From assembly GCA_964549275.1 (NCBI GenBank), contig CAZJUP010000022.1, positions 1 to 29,196 on the forward strand: 29,196 nucleotides of DNA, given 5' to 3'. Positions 7,875 to 16,007 of the stretch are shown piece after piece. The notes under the pieces were generated by a model. The model saw only the letters and a list, made by a program, of their open reading frames with translations. It had not been told where the DNA came from and made no database searches. Position 1 is the stretch's first letter. Every line of letters begins with the position of its first letter. Source of the stretch: CAZJUP01 sp964549275. Its GTDB lineage: Bacteria > Fidelibacterota > Marinisomatia > Marinisomatales > TCS55. The position numbers and the translations under genes are program-made.

Positions 7875-8145
7875 CTTAAAGTCATTCTTAAAGTACTTGA
7901 GGAGTTGATATCAATTCCGTAGTTTCCAACTTGGATGAAGATGGTTTGAAGGCGTATTAAGAAAAGATTTTTCCGATCTCGATTTGAGGTCACCCTGAAA
8001 ACATAAAAATAAATTTTTCCTTCAGAAATCCTTTTGAAAAGAATCTGAAGATTATTCCTCGGCTGAAGGCCAAACCACCCTCTCATATCATCAATCATCC
8101 TCCTGTGTAAAAAAACCTGCAATCATATCATTGCGGAGAGGTGTA

Positions 8146-9720
8146 ATGAAGAAAGAAATTTACATCAATGAGAGCATGGGGGAATCCCGTATTGCTATCG
8201 TTGAAGATGATGTCCTCGTAGAAATCTACGTCGAAAAACAAGACCATCAGCGAATGGTGGGTAATATATATAGAGGGAAAGTTGAGAATGTTCTCCCGGG
8301 TATGCAGGCGGCTTTCGTAGATATTGGTTATGATATCAATGCGTTTTTACCCTTTTCAGAAATTGAAAATTCCGAATACCTGAGTGAGGTTGATGAAGAA
8401 AACGGCCGCAAAAACTCCAGCCGAAAATCCAAATTCAATTCAAGAAGCAAAAGAAAAAGCAACAACAATATCACCGTTGATCTTAAAACTGGCCAAGATA
8501 TCTATGTCCAAGTGATTAAAGAAGCTTTTGCTGGAAAAGGCCCAAGGGTTACAACAGAAGTTGCTATACCCGGGCGTCTCTTGGTATTGGTCCCCGGTGC
8601 AAATTATATCGGTATTTCGAAAAAAGTTTGGGACAAATATGAACGGCGAAGATTGAAAAAAATAGTTTCCAGTGTAAAACAAAACGGGTTTGGAATAATT
8701 GTCAGAACCGTGGCTGAGGGTAAAAGTGAAGACCTGATTCTTAACGATTATAAAATGCTGGTCGAGCAGTGGGAAAATGTTGAAAAAAAGAAAACCCGCT
8801 CCCATGAACCCACCCTTGTCTATGAAGATTTAGAAACAGCATCCAGCGTTATTCGGGATTTATTCACTCCGGATATTAATAAAATTGTCATTGATTCAAA
8901 AAAATTATACAGAAAGCTCCAAAGCTATTTGGAGGACGTTTCACCCAACATGATAAATAGGTTGGAATTATACAAATTAAAGCAGCCGCTGTTTGAAAGT
9001 ATGGGTATTGAAGCAGAATTGGATAAACTGTTACGGCCCAAAGTCTGGTTGAAAAGCGGTGCTTATCTTATTATCGAAAAAACGGAAGCTATGGTTGTAG
9101 TTGATGTGAACAGTGGTCGATTTATAGGTAAAAAGGACCATGAAGCCAATTCACTGAAAATAAACCTGGAAGCCACTCGGGAAGTTGCTCGGCAGTTGAG
9201 GTTAAGAGACCTCTCTGGACTAGTTGTGATAGATTTTATTGATATGAGAGAGGAAGAGAATCAGCGAAAAATCTATTATGAATTAAGAAAAGAACTGAGG
9301 AAAGACAGGGCAAAAGTTGCGGTTTCCCCCATTTCAGACTTTGGTCTATTGGAAATGACCCGTCAGCGAATTCGGCTTTCTCTATTAGATTCCATGAGCG
9401 AAGAGTGCCCTACCTGTCATGGTGCGGGACGAATCATGTCTAAAGAAACACTTATTACCCGGATAGACCATTGGCTCCGAAGATATAAAACCAAGCACAG
9501 AAATCTGAGACTTCGGCTGGAGCTACATCCTGAAATTGCGGATTATTTAAAACAGAACAAGAAAAAAACACTTCGCGGTCTCATGTGGCAAAATTTTGTC
9601 CATATCAAAACAGAAGCAAAGCAAGATGTTCCTCGGGATGAATTCCGGTTCCTGACGGCAAAAGGCGGAATTGATGTCACAGAAAAAGTAGACGTTGAAC
9701 CAAAGAAATCTTCCGCTTAA
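8146..9720 (+). CDS. rng: ribonuclease G (RNase E/G family)
   Basis: Endoribonuclease that cuts single-stranded AU-rich RNA and takes part in 16S rRNA 5'-end maturation and mRNA decay. 524 aa. S1 domain about 37-130 with a Lys/Arg/Ser/Asn-rich insertion at about 85-108; 5'-sensor region; DNase I-like catalytic domain with D320 (VVVDVNSGRF) and D363 (VIDFIDM); the zinc-link motif CPTCHGAG with C421 and C424. The C-terminal degradosome scaffold of RNase E is absent, hence RNase G. The ATG at 8146 is preferred over an upstream in-frame TTG (8131) because GGAGAGG lies at 8135-8141 and the family starts MKKEIYIN. Leads the rng-rplU-rpmA group, a common arrangement. Confidence 0.95.
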   Translation: MKKEIYINESMGESRIAIVEDDVLVEIYVEKQDHQRMVGNIYRGKVENVLPGMQAAFVDIGYDINAFLPFSEIENSEYLSEVDEENGRKNSSRKSKFNSRSKRKSNNNITVDLKTGQDIYVQVIKEAFAGKGPRVTTEVAIPGRLLVLVPGANYIGISKKVWDKYERRRLKKIVSSVKQNGFGIIVRTVAEGKSEDLILNDYKMLVEQWENVEKKKTRSHEPTLVYEDLETASSVIRDLFTPDINKIVIDSKKLYRKLQSYLEDVSPNMINRLELYKLKQPLFESMGIEAELDKLLRPKVWLKSGAYLIIEKTEAMVVVDVNSGRFIGKKDHEANSLKINLEATREVARQLRLRDLSGLVVIDFIDMREEENQRKIYYELRKELRKDRAKVAVSPISDFGLLEMTRQRIRLSLLDSMSEECPTCHGAGRIMSKETLITRIDHWLRRYKTKHRNLRLRLELHPEIADYLKQNKKKTLRGLMWQNFVHIKTEAKQDVPRDEFRFLTAKGGIDVTEKVDVEPKKSSA

Positions 9721-9746
9721 ATTCCCGGGCTTTTTTTGGAGAAAAA

Positions 9747-10133
9747 ATGTACGCAATCGTAAAAATATCAGGAAAACAATTCCGCGTTTCAAGCGGAGAT
9801 ATAGTTAAAGTTCCGTCTTTAGAAACTGAATCCGGTAAGGCCGTTTCATTTGATAATGTCTTAATGGTTGACAATGGTAAAAATGTCTCCATGGGTACAC
9901 CAAGTTTAAAAGGGGCTTCAGTTACGGGAAAAGTGTTGGAACATGGACGAGATAAAAAAGTCCTGATTTATAAGAAAAAACGCCGGAAAGGTTATCAACG
10001 GAAAAATGGCCATCGGCAGGGGTATTCACTGGTTCAAATTGATAAAATTTCTCTTTCTGCTGCCAAAAAGAAAGCACCGGCTAAGAAAAGTGGATCCGAG
10101 GAAAAATCAGTTAAGAAAGAAAAGGAAGCTTAA
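9747..10133 (+). CDS. rplU: 50S ribosomal protein L21
   Basis: 128 aa. The core (1-102) matches L21: MYAIVKISGKQFRVSSGD at the N-terminus and the KKRRKGYQRKNGHRQGYS segment at about 77-94, which is the L21 family signature. A Lys/Ala/Glu-rich tail (about 107-128) extends it beyond the usual 103 aa, as in many FCB bacteria. GGAG at 9738-9741 is a good ribosome binding site. Two bases separate it from rpmA. Confidence 0.98.
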   Translation: MYAIVKISGKQFRVSSGDIVKVPSLETESGKAVSFDNVLMVDNGKNVSMGTPSLKGASVTGKVLEHGRDKKVLIYKKKRRKGYQRKNGHRQGYSLVQIDKISLSAAKKKAPAKKSGSEEKSVKKEKEA

Positions 10134-10135
10134 TT

Positions 10136-10384
10136 ATGGCCCATAAAAAAGGTGTAGGAAGTTCTAGAAATGGACGAGATTCCAATGCAAAGCGCCTCGG
10201 TGTAAAAGTAACAGATGGTCAGGGGATTTTAGCCGGAGGAATAATTCTTCGTCAGCGTGGAACTAAAATTCATCCTGGTGTTAATGTAAAACGTGGCGGA
10301 GATGATACACTCTTTGCTACTGCAGACGGCACTGTTAGGTTTATGACCAAAGGTGGTACTCGTAAAATTGTGAGTGTTATTTAA
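10136..10384 (+). CDS. rpmA: 50S ribosomal protein L27
   Basis: 82 aa, normal for L27. Starts MAHKKGVGSSRNGRDS with no N-terminal propeptide of the Firmicutes kind, and carries the signature GGIILRQRGTKIHPGVNV. L27 lies near the peptidyl-transferase centre. It follows rplU after two bases and is closed by the terminator at 10418-10447. Confidence 0.98.
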   Translation: MAHKKGVGSSRNGRDSNAKRLGVKVTDGQGILAGGIILRQRGTKIHPGVNVKRGGDDTLFATADGTVRFMTKGGTRKIVSVI

Positions 10385-10417
10385 AAATCCGATTATTAAT
10401 CTTTTATCCTCCTCTTA

Positions 10418-10447
10418 AACCCCGATGTTATTTATCGGGGTTTTTTT
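10418..10447 (+). terminator. intrinsic terminator after rpmA
   Basis: AACCCCGAT (10418-10426) pairs with ATCGGGGTT (10434-10442) around a 7-base loop, followed by a T run through 10447. It ends the rng-rplU-rpmA unit and separates it from mdh. Confidence 0.93.
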
Positions 10448-10518
10448 ATTTATCAATAAAGAATCCTCTGTAAATTTCTAATCGAAATTTTATTAAAATA
10501 AATCACAAAGGGGAATAT

Positions 10519-11454
10519 ATGTCTAGACCAAAAATATCTCTCATCGGCGGGGGCCAAATTGGAGGAAACCTCGCATTAATTGCCGCCCAAAAAGAATTGG
10601 GCGATATCGTCATCTTTGACATTCCGAAAGCTGAAGGTATGGTTAAAGGGAAAGCATTAGACCTGATGCAATTACGCCCTCATGATGGATATGATGTTAC
10701 CCTATCAGGATCTTCTAACTACGAAGACATCAAAGATTCCGATGTCATTATCATAACTGCGGGAATACCCAGAAAACCAGGGATGAATCGAGAAGATTTG
10801 CTTGGAATCAACTTGAGGATCATTAAAGATGTTGCCAAAAATGTTAAAGAATTTGCTCCAAATGCTTTTGTCATAGTGATTTCCAACCCACTGGATGCTA
10901 TGGTCTATGCATTTTATAAAGTATCCGGATTTGCGAAAAACAAGGTTGTAGGTATGGCCGGAGCCTTGGATAGCACTCGGTTTCGCACCTTCATTGCCAT
11001 GGAAACAGGGTTTTCCGTTCAGGATGTTACCTGTATGGTATTAGGCGGCCATGGGGATACAATGGTACCCATAACCCGATTAGCCACTGTTGGTGGTGTA
11101 CCAATTCAAAACCTGATTTCTAAAGACAAATTGGACGCAATTGTAAAGCGGACCCGCTTTGCAGGGGGCGAAATTGTAAAATTGTTTGGGAATGGGTCCG
11201 CATTTTATGCACCCGCTCAATCGGCAATTGAAATGGCTGAATCCTACTTAAAAGACAAAAAACGGGTTATTCCCTGTGCTTCATATTGTGAAGGAGAATT
11301 TGGTATTGATGGATATTTTATCGGTGTACCCACTGTAATCGGAAAAGGCGGTATTGAAAATATATTAGAATTTGACCTCTTGGAGGAAGAAAAAACCGCT
11401 CTGAATCATACTTTGGAAGCCGTCAAAAAGACAGTGGGAGAAACAGGACTCTAA
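10519..11454 (+). CDS. mdh: malate dehydrogenase (LDH-like type)
   Basis: Oxidises malate to oxaloacetate in the TCA cycle. 311 aa, normal. NAD-binding GGGQIGG at 10-16 with D34 ending the second strand (NAD rather than NADP). Active-site R85 and R91 in IPRKPGMNRED, D151 and R154 in LDSTRFR, and H178 in LGGHGDTMVP. R85 at the substrate-specificity position, where lactate dehydrogenases have Gln, supports malate. AAAGGGGA at 10507-10514 is a strong ribosome binding site. It stands alone between two terminators, so it is monocistronic. Confidence 0.97.
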   Translation: MSRPKISLIGGGQIGGNLALIAAQKELGDIVIFDIPKAEGMVKGKALDLMQLRPHDGYDVTLSGSSNYEDIKDSDVIIITAGIPRKPGMNREDLLGINLRIIKDVAKNVKEFAPNAFVIVISNPLDAMVYAFYKVSGFAKNKVVGMAGALDSTRFRTFIAMETGFSVQDVTCMVLGGHGDTMVPITRLATVGGVPIQNLISKDKLDAIVKRTRFAGGEIVKLFGNGSAFYAPAQSAIEMAESYLKDKKRVIPCASYCEGEFGIDGYFIGVPTVIGKGGIENILEFDLLEEEKTALNHTLEAVKKTVGETGL

Positions 11455-11475
11455 TTTTAGAAATCCTGCCCTTAT

Positions 11476-11529
11476 AAAAATCCCCGACATTTGCGATTCT
11501 ATCTGAATCAATAATGAACGGGGATTTTT
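11476..11529 (+). terminator. compound hairpin terminator after mdh
   Basis: AAAAATCCCCG (11476-11486) and CGGGGATTTTT (11519-11529) are perfect 11-base inverted arms. The 32-base loop contains a second stem, GATTC (11495-11499) with GAATC (11505-11509). The A/T flanks allow termination on either strand. Confidence 0.8.
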
Positions 11530-11608
11530 ATTCTCTCGTGCAAATTCGGAGTAAATTCCATTTAGAAAAAAAATGAATCCCTAAAGACAACCTTTTTGGA
11601 CCATCAGG

Positions 11609-11627
11609 TGTCAAATCCTGTGTGACA
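11609..11627. promoter_or_regulatory. inverted repeat TGTCA-N9-TGACA before the sigma factor gene
   Basis: TGTCA (11609-11613) and TGACA (11623-11627) form a 19-bp imperfect palindrome that ends 10 bases before the TTG start at 11638. Its place suits an operator for the whole sigma-factor operon. Half-sites are only five bases, so chance cannot be excluded. Confidence 0.3.
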
Positions 11628-11637
11628 AATCAAAAAA

Positions 11638-12195
11638 TTGAAAGACGACATACGAAAACTCATCCTCGATGCCCAAGGTGGAAATGCAAACGCATTCCAC
11701 GAATTGGTCGCTACACATGATGAAAAAATTATGACACTTGCACTACAATTAACCAAAAACAAACAAGATGCTGAAGATCTTTATCAAGAGGTTTTCATTC
11801 GTGCATATAAAAATATTAGAGGCTTTCGATTCAAAAGCGAGTTTTATACTTGGCTGTACAGAATTACGGTGAACACTTTTTATAATATGAAGCGGAAGAC
11901 GGCAAAAATGAAATATGTTGAACCGGAGGAAAACCGATCTTCAGATCATATGGATGCTGCCCCTGACCCGGCTCTTTCTTCCCTGGAGTCGTATGAGATT
12001 CGACAAGCAGTAAAATCTGCTGCCTCCCGACTTCCGGCAAAGCAAAAATCCGTATTTATTCTGAAACATTTTCAACAATTAAAAATCAGGGAAATCGCAG
12101 GGATAATGGATATTGCTGAAGGTACAGTTAAAAAATATTTATTTCGAGCCATGGAAAAACTCAGAGAAGACTTAAAGGAGTATCGATATGCCTGA
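11638..12195 (+). CDS. ECF-family RNA polymerase sigma factor
   Basis: 185 aa. Region 2 at about 18-95 (DAEDLYQEVFIRAYKNIRGF, then FYTWLYRITVNTFYN) binds core polymerase and the -10 element; region 4 at about 130-180 has RLPAKQKSVFILKH and the helix-turn-helix IREIAGIMDIAEGTVKKYL. No regions 1.1 or 3, so group 4 (ECF). The only plausible start is TTG 11638, because an in-frame TGA lies five codons upstream; a weak start may keep levels low. Its last 8 bases overlap the next gene, which has an anti-sigma-like N-terminus. It probably drives its own operon. Confidence 0.93.
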   Translation: MKDDIRKLILDAQGGNANAFHELVATHDEKIMTLALQLTKNKQDAEDLYQEVFIRAYKNIRGFRFKSEFYTWLYRITVNTFYNMKRKTAKMKYVEPEENRSSDHMDAAPDPALSSLESYEIRQAVKSAASRLPAKQKSVFILKHFQQLKIREIAGIMDIAEGTVKKYLFRAMEKLREDLKEYRYA

Positions 12196-13177
12196 TACCG
12201 TGAGCAGAAAATTAAAATCTTTGGCAGCTTTGTACGTTTTAAATAGCTTAAGTCCCGTTGAAAAAAAGGAATTTGAAACGGCCTTAAATCGTTCTAAAGC
12301 ACTGCAGTCTTATGTTGAAGAATTGTCTGGAACATTAACATTATCAGAATCCGCTCTTTCTTATCAAGTCGATGAAGCGGAACTTCAGGGACAACGAAAT
12401 TTATTAATGGGAAGGATTCAACAACTGGATAAAGAGCAACACCAGTCCCTGATTGGCTCAATACTCTTTAAAATAATACGGGAAAATATTTTTGCCATAT
12501 TTAAAACTCGACAACCCGCCTGGGCTGTTGCCGCCTATGTTCTTCTTGCATTTTTTATCGGACGATTTGCAGTTACGAATACCTTTAACCAATTCGAACC
12601 GACCTCTGCAGGATTTACATCCTCAGATATCATTGAATTAATTCAGGCCGGAAGTTTATCGGATGTTAGTCTGGAAGAATCTGATGGAGGCATTATTCAG
12701 TTGGCCTTGGAGACAAAGGACGAAGTTAATGTGTCCGGTGGCTACCATGACGAAGCCATCCAACAAATCTTGTTTTTTATGCTACTGAATGATTCAAATC
12801 CCGGAAAACGGCTAAAAGCCGCAGACCTTATAAAAAAAATTCCCAGTCATGATAATAAAAAATTGGTCCTGATTTCATCCATTTTAACTGAATCAAATCC
12901 CGGAATTCGTTTAAGAACATTAGAGCAATTGACCAACTATGAACCGGATAAAATAATTTTAGACGCTTGTTTGAAACTTCTGTTGGAAGATTCCAATGAA
13001 GCCGTTCGAATGGGAGCCTTGGGCATCTTGGCTAAAAACCCAACTGAAAATATCATTCCTGCACTCCGAGTTGTTAGTTTAATGGATCAAAATGAATTCA
13101 TTAAAAATAAAGCCCGGGAAATATTAAGTAACATTAATGAACTGACTTACGGGGAACAGATAGAGGGCGTACAATGA
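12188..13177 (+). CDS. membrane anti-sigma-like protein with C-terminal HEAT-like repeats
   Basis: 329 aa. Residues 1-105 are cytoplasmic in the predicted topology; LAALYVLNSLSPVEKKEFE at 13-31 resembles the N-terminus of RskA-type anti-sigma factors. No zinc CxxC motif is present. One membrane helix lies at about 109-128 (PAWAVAAYVLLAFFIGRFAV). Residues about 185-320 are alpha-helical repeats spaced about 37 aa, each opening with a DSNPGKRL / ESNPGIRL / DSNEAVRM turn, typical of HEAT repeats and predicted to be periplasmic. Position and 8-bp overlap with the sigma gene make it the likely anti-sigma factor. The anti-sigma role is inferred. Confidence 0.72.
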   Translation: MPDTVSRKLKSLAALYVLNSLSPVEKKEFETALNRSKALQSYVEELSGTLTLSESALSYQVDEAELQGQRNLLMGRIQQLDKEQHQSLIGSILFKIIRENIFAIFKTRQPAWAVAAYVLLAFFIGRFAVTNTFNQFEPTSAGFTSSDIIELIQAGSLSDVSLEESDGGIIQLALETKDEVNVSGGYHDEAIQQILFFMLLNDSNPGKRLKAADLIKKIPSHDNKKLVLISSILTESNPGIRLRTLEQLTNYEPDKIILDACLKLLLEDSNEAVRMGALGILAKNPTENIIPALRVVSLMDQNEFIKNKAREILSNINELTYGEQIEGVQ

Positions 13178-14415
13178 AATCCTTAATATTCATCTTACTG
13201 AACCTCCCCCTGTTACTGTCCCAGGATATTTTTGATTCGTTTGAACTGGAAGGGAAAAATCGATATGTGGGGAAAACGACTTATGAATTTGATATCAGTG
13301 ACATCACGCCTGAAAATAGAACGTTAGAAATTATTATCCTCAATGGAGACATAGAAGTCGAAGGAAAACCCGGTTCTTCAGTAACCATTATTGAACGTAT
13401 GACTGTAAAAAGTTCTTCTGAGAGAAAAGCCAAAGATGTGTTTAATAAAAACCGCGCCACTGTAACTGTGAATACCCCGGGACATATTATAATGGAGGGA
13501 AAAAATCGTCTTCAAGTGCCTAAAACATGGTATAACTACGCCATTACCGTACCGAGCAAATATAATATCAGAGCTAAAACCTCCGGTGGCGATATCTCCT
13601 TATCCTATATAGCAGGGGAACTATTCATGCGTACAAGTGGTGGAGATATTTCTGCAAAACGTGCTCAAGGTAAAATAACGGGGAAAACATCAGGAGGAGA
13701 TATTTTTCTTAAGGATATAAAAGGGTTAGCGAATGTAAAGACATCCGGAGGTGATATTGAATTTTCCGACTGCGAAGGGAAGTTGGAAGGAACCACATCC
13801 GGCGGTGATATTGAAGCAGAATATTGCAGAGGTGGATTATCTGTTTTTACTAGTGGCGGTAGTATTGAATTGAAAGGAATTAGCGGTCCGGAAATTCATG
13901 GACGCACATCCGGGGGAGATTTGGATATTGTGGATATCCATGGGAATTTGAATATCTCAACATCTGGAGGAACTATCGAGATTGAAAAAGTCACCGGTTC
14001 CGTGGATGCAGAAACTTCTGGAGGAGACATTAATTTAACCAATATAAACGGTGGCGTTGATGTGACTACAAGCAGTGGGGATATCACGGGTTCAAACCTT
14101 TCCGGGTCTGTTGTAGCAAACACAAGCCATGGAGATATAGAAATTGAAAAAAATGTAAATCCAAGTTTGGAGAATCACAACATCACTCTCAAAACAAGTG
14201 ACGGAGATATATCCTTAACCCTTCCAGGTGATTTTTCATCCCGTATCGATGCAGTGGTAAAAGACCGCCGATCGACAGGGGCCATCGATTCTGAATTTCC
14301 ACTCAATATTTTTCTCTATCAGAACGAGGTTCACGGCGAAGGGACCTTTCTAAAAGGGACTCACAGTGTAAAATTAAGAACGAAATACCGTTCCATCATT
14401 ATCGAAAAGGATTAG
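13174..14415 (+). CDS. exported DUF4097-like beta-repeat protein
   Basis: 413 aa, start overlapping the previous stop as ATGA. Signal peptide MKSLIFILLNLPLLLSQ. After a beta-rich lead (about 35-130) come twelve repeats of about 18-20 aa (about residues 136-350), each opening with TSGGDI or a close variant (SGGSI, SGGDL, SSGDI, SHGDI, SDGDI) followed by a short strand ending in G. This pattern belongs to the DUF4097/adhesin-like family, which folds as a right-handed beta-helix. No catalytic motif. DUF4097 proteins often accompany sigma/anti-sigma pairs, consistent with an envelope role, but the precise function is unknown. Confidence 0.8.
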   Translation: MKSLIFILLNLPLLLSQDIFDSFELEGKNRYVGKTTYEFDISDITPENRTLEIIILNGDIEVEGKPGSSVTIIERMTVKSSSERKAKDVFNKNRATVTVNTPGHIIMEGKNRLQVPKTWYNYAITVPSKYNIRAKTSGGDISLSYIAGELFMRTSGGDISAKRAQGKITGKTSGGDIFLKDIKGLANVKTSGGDIEFSDCEGKLEGTTSGGDIEAEYCRGGLSVFTSGGSIELKGISGPEIHGRTSGGDLDIVDIHGNLNISTSGGTIEIEKVTGSVDAETSGGDINLTNINGGVDVTTSSGDITGSNLSGSVVANTSHGDIEIEKNVNPSLENHNITLKTSDGDISLTLPGDFSSRIDAVVKDRRSTGAIDSEFPLNIFLYQNEVHGEGTFLKGTHSVKLRTKYRSIIIEKD

Positions 14416-14419
14416 AGCC

Positions 14420-16006
14420 ATGAGACAACTCACACTTTATCTTCTTTTTTCTGTTATAGCCATGGGGCAAAATTCTGTGGCAGATGAGGGCAAACAGGTC
14501 ATAGAAGAAAGAAAAGAGGTCATAAAAGAAGGTGAACAAGTATTAAACAATGAAAAGGATGAACTTCAAGAACCAGCAACAGAGACGGATGAAATATTAT
14601 TTCGTGAAGATGTTGTAATCGATTCCGGTGAAGTTGTGCATAAAAATATCACCATCATTGGTGGAAACTTTACTGTTTACGGAACCGTGAATGGCAAGGT
14701 GACCTTGTATGGCGGAGATGCCTACCTCAAATCCGGGTCTGTGCTCAATGGAGAAATTGCAACAATTGGTGGCAATCTTTATACTGATCCCGGTGCAACC
14801 AATCGGGGAAAAGTGATAGAATCAAATCTTCAGGAAGGTCTGATTTACCGGGAAACAGACAGCGAAGATAAAATCCAGGGGAGAACAGAATTCAACTTGG
14901 ATAGAAGATCTAAACGAAACCGAAAAAGCTGGATTCACCCCAAATGGCCCATGTTTCAGTACAATCGAAATGAGGGTCTGGTTTTTACACCTTTTAATGC
15001 TCGATGGGATCGTGCCTCACATTCAAGTTTTCGTGTTACTTGGTCTTTGGGCGTACGGTGGCATCAAGGATATCGACCCGATTATTTGGGAAGAGCTACT
15101 CTGGAAAAATCGTTTTTTACCCAGAGGAATATTCTCGTTTACACCAGTATTTTTAAGGAAAGTCGTACTGATGACAGTTACAGGCTTTCCAGGAATGAAA
15201 ACTCTATGGCCGGTATTCTGGGCCGCCAGGATTTTTTAGACCGGTGGGAAGAGAAAGGATGGGAATTGGGATTAGCATTGGATTTTGCCCCCTTCACACG
15301 ATTAAAAGTAAGAACTGTGTCGGCAGAACAGGATACATTTTTACTTTTAGATCTTTGGAGCCTTTTTGAAAAAGAAAGAGCGCTTCGACCCAACCTGAAT
15401 GTTGACAATAAGCAAGTCAATTATTATGAAATTACACTGGCATCTCGAACGCCACGATATAATGCGCTAACATCAGGTGCTGCCCTTTACGTCCAATCAG
15501 AATTTATTCAGACATCAGAAGATACTGCTTCTGTTTTCGGAATGGATACCCGAAAAGCAATTAAAAGAAACTTTGGCTTTGTGACACTTAATTGGGAGTT
15601 TTCAGAAGGATTAGTATTCAGGACAAGACTCATGGGCGGGGCATCTCAATCCCAATTACCAGAATATCGCCATTTTGGAATTGGAGGTTTGGGCAGTGTT
15701 GCTGCACAGAGTTATAAATCTCAATCTGGCAATATGATGGCACAACTAAACCTTGCTCTTCTCATTACACCTGAATTTATCAATGATGATTGGTTGGTTA
15801 CTCTATTTGCTGACGGAGGTCATGCATGGATGAAAGAGGACTATAAGTTTGACTTTGATTCAATAAAACAAAAGGGTATTTCTTCTGCAGGGATAGGCGT
15901 TGGAGATACTGACGACGATGGTCTGGATTGGATGGTTAACATTGCTAAACCCCTGAATAAAAAAGGTCCTTATGAAACAACCATAAGGCTAGGATACCGG
16001 TTTTAA
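14420..16006 (+). CDS. exported protein: coiled coil, bactofilin-like segment, outer-membrane beta-barrel
   Basis: 528 aa. Signal peptide about 1-16, then a Glu/Lys-rich helical stretch (about 22-52), then a short-strand repeat segment at about 60-135 (VVHKNITIIGGNFTVYGTVN, LYGGDAYLKSGSVLNGEI, ATIGGNLYTDPGA) of the kind seen in bactofilins and polymer-forming cytoskeletal domains. From about 165 to the end it is strand-rich with alternating aromatics, and ends GYRF, the terminal aromatic expected of BAM-inserted barrels; GIGGLGSVAAQSYKSQSGN near 420 recalls Omp85/surface-antigen barrels. Four bases from the upstream gene and one base from the downstream one. Function not known. Confidence 0.7.
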   Translation: MRQLTLYLLFSVIAMGQNSVADEGKQVIEERKEVIKEGEQVLNNEKDELQEPATETDEILFREDVVIDSGEVVHKNITIIGGNFTVYGTVNGKVTLYGGDAYLKSGSVLNGEIATIGGNLYTDPGATNRGKVIESNLQEGLIYRETDSEDKIQGRTEFNLDRRSKRNRKSWIHPKWPMFQYNRNEGLVFTPFNARWDRASHSSFRVTWSLGVRWHQGYRPDYLGRATLEKSFFTQRNILVYTSIFKESRTDDSYRLSRNENSMAGILGRQDFLDRWEEKGWELGLALDFAPFTRLKVRTVSAEQDTFLLLDLWSLFEKERALRPNLNVDNKQVNYYEITLASRTPRYNALTSGAALYVQSEFIQTSEDTASVFGMDTRKAIKRNFGFVTLNWEFSEGLVFRTRLMGGASQSQLPEYRHFGIGGLGSVAAQSYKSQSGNMMAQLNLALLITPEFINDDWLVTLFADGGHAWMKEDYKFDFDSIKQKGISSAGIGVGDTDDDGLDWMVNIAKPLNKKGPYETTIRLGYRF

Positions 16007-16007
16007 T

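Noticed and set aside
7859..8122. 87-codon minus-strand open frame in the metH-rng gap
   Set aside because: Begins upstream of, and would overlap, the metH promoter/leader; low-complexity product, no ribosome binding site, no recognisable family.
8440..8805. 121-codon minus-strand open frame
   Set aside because: Antisense shadow of rng.
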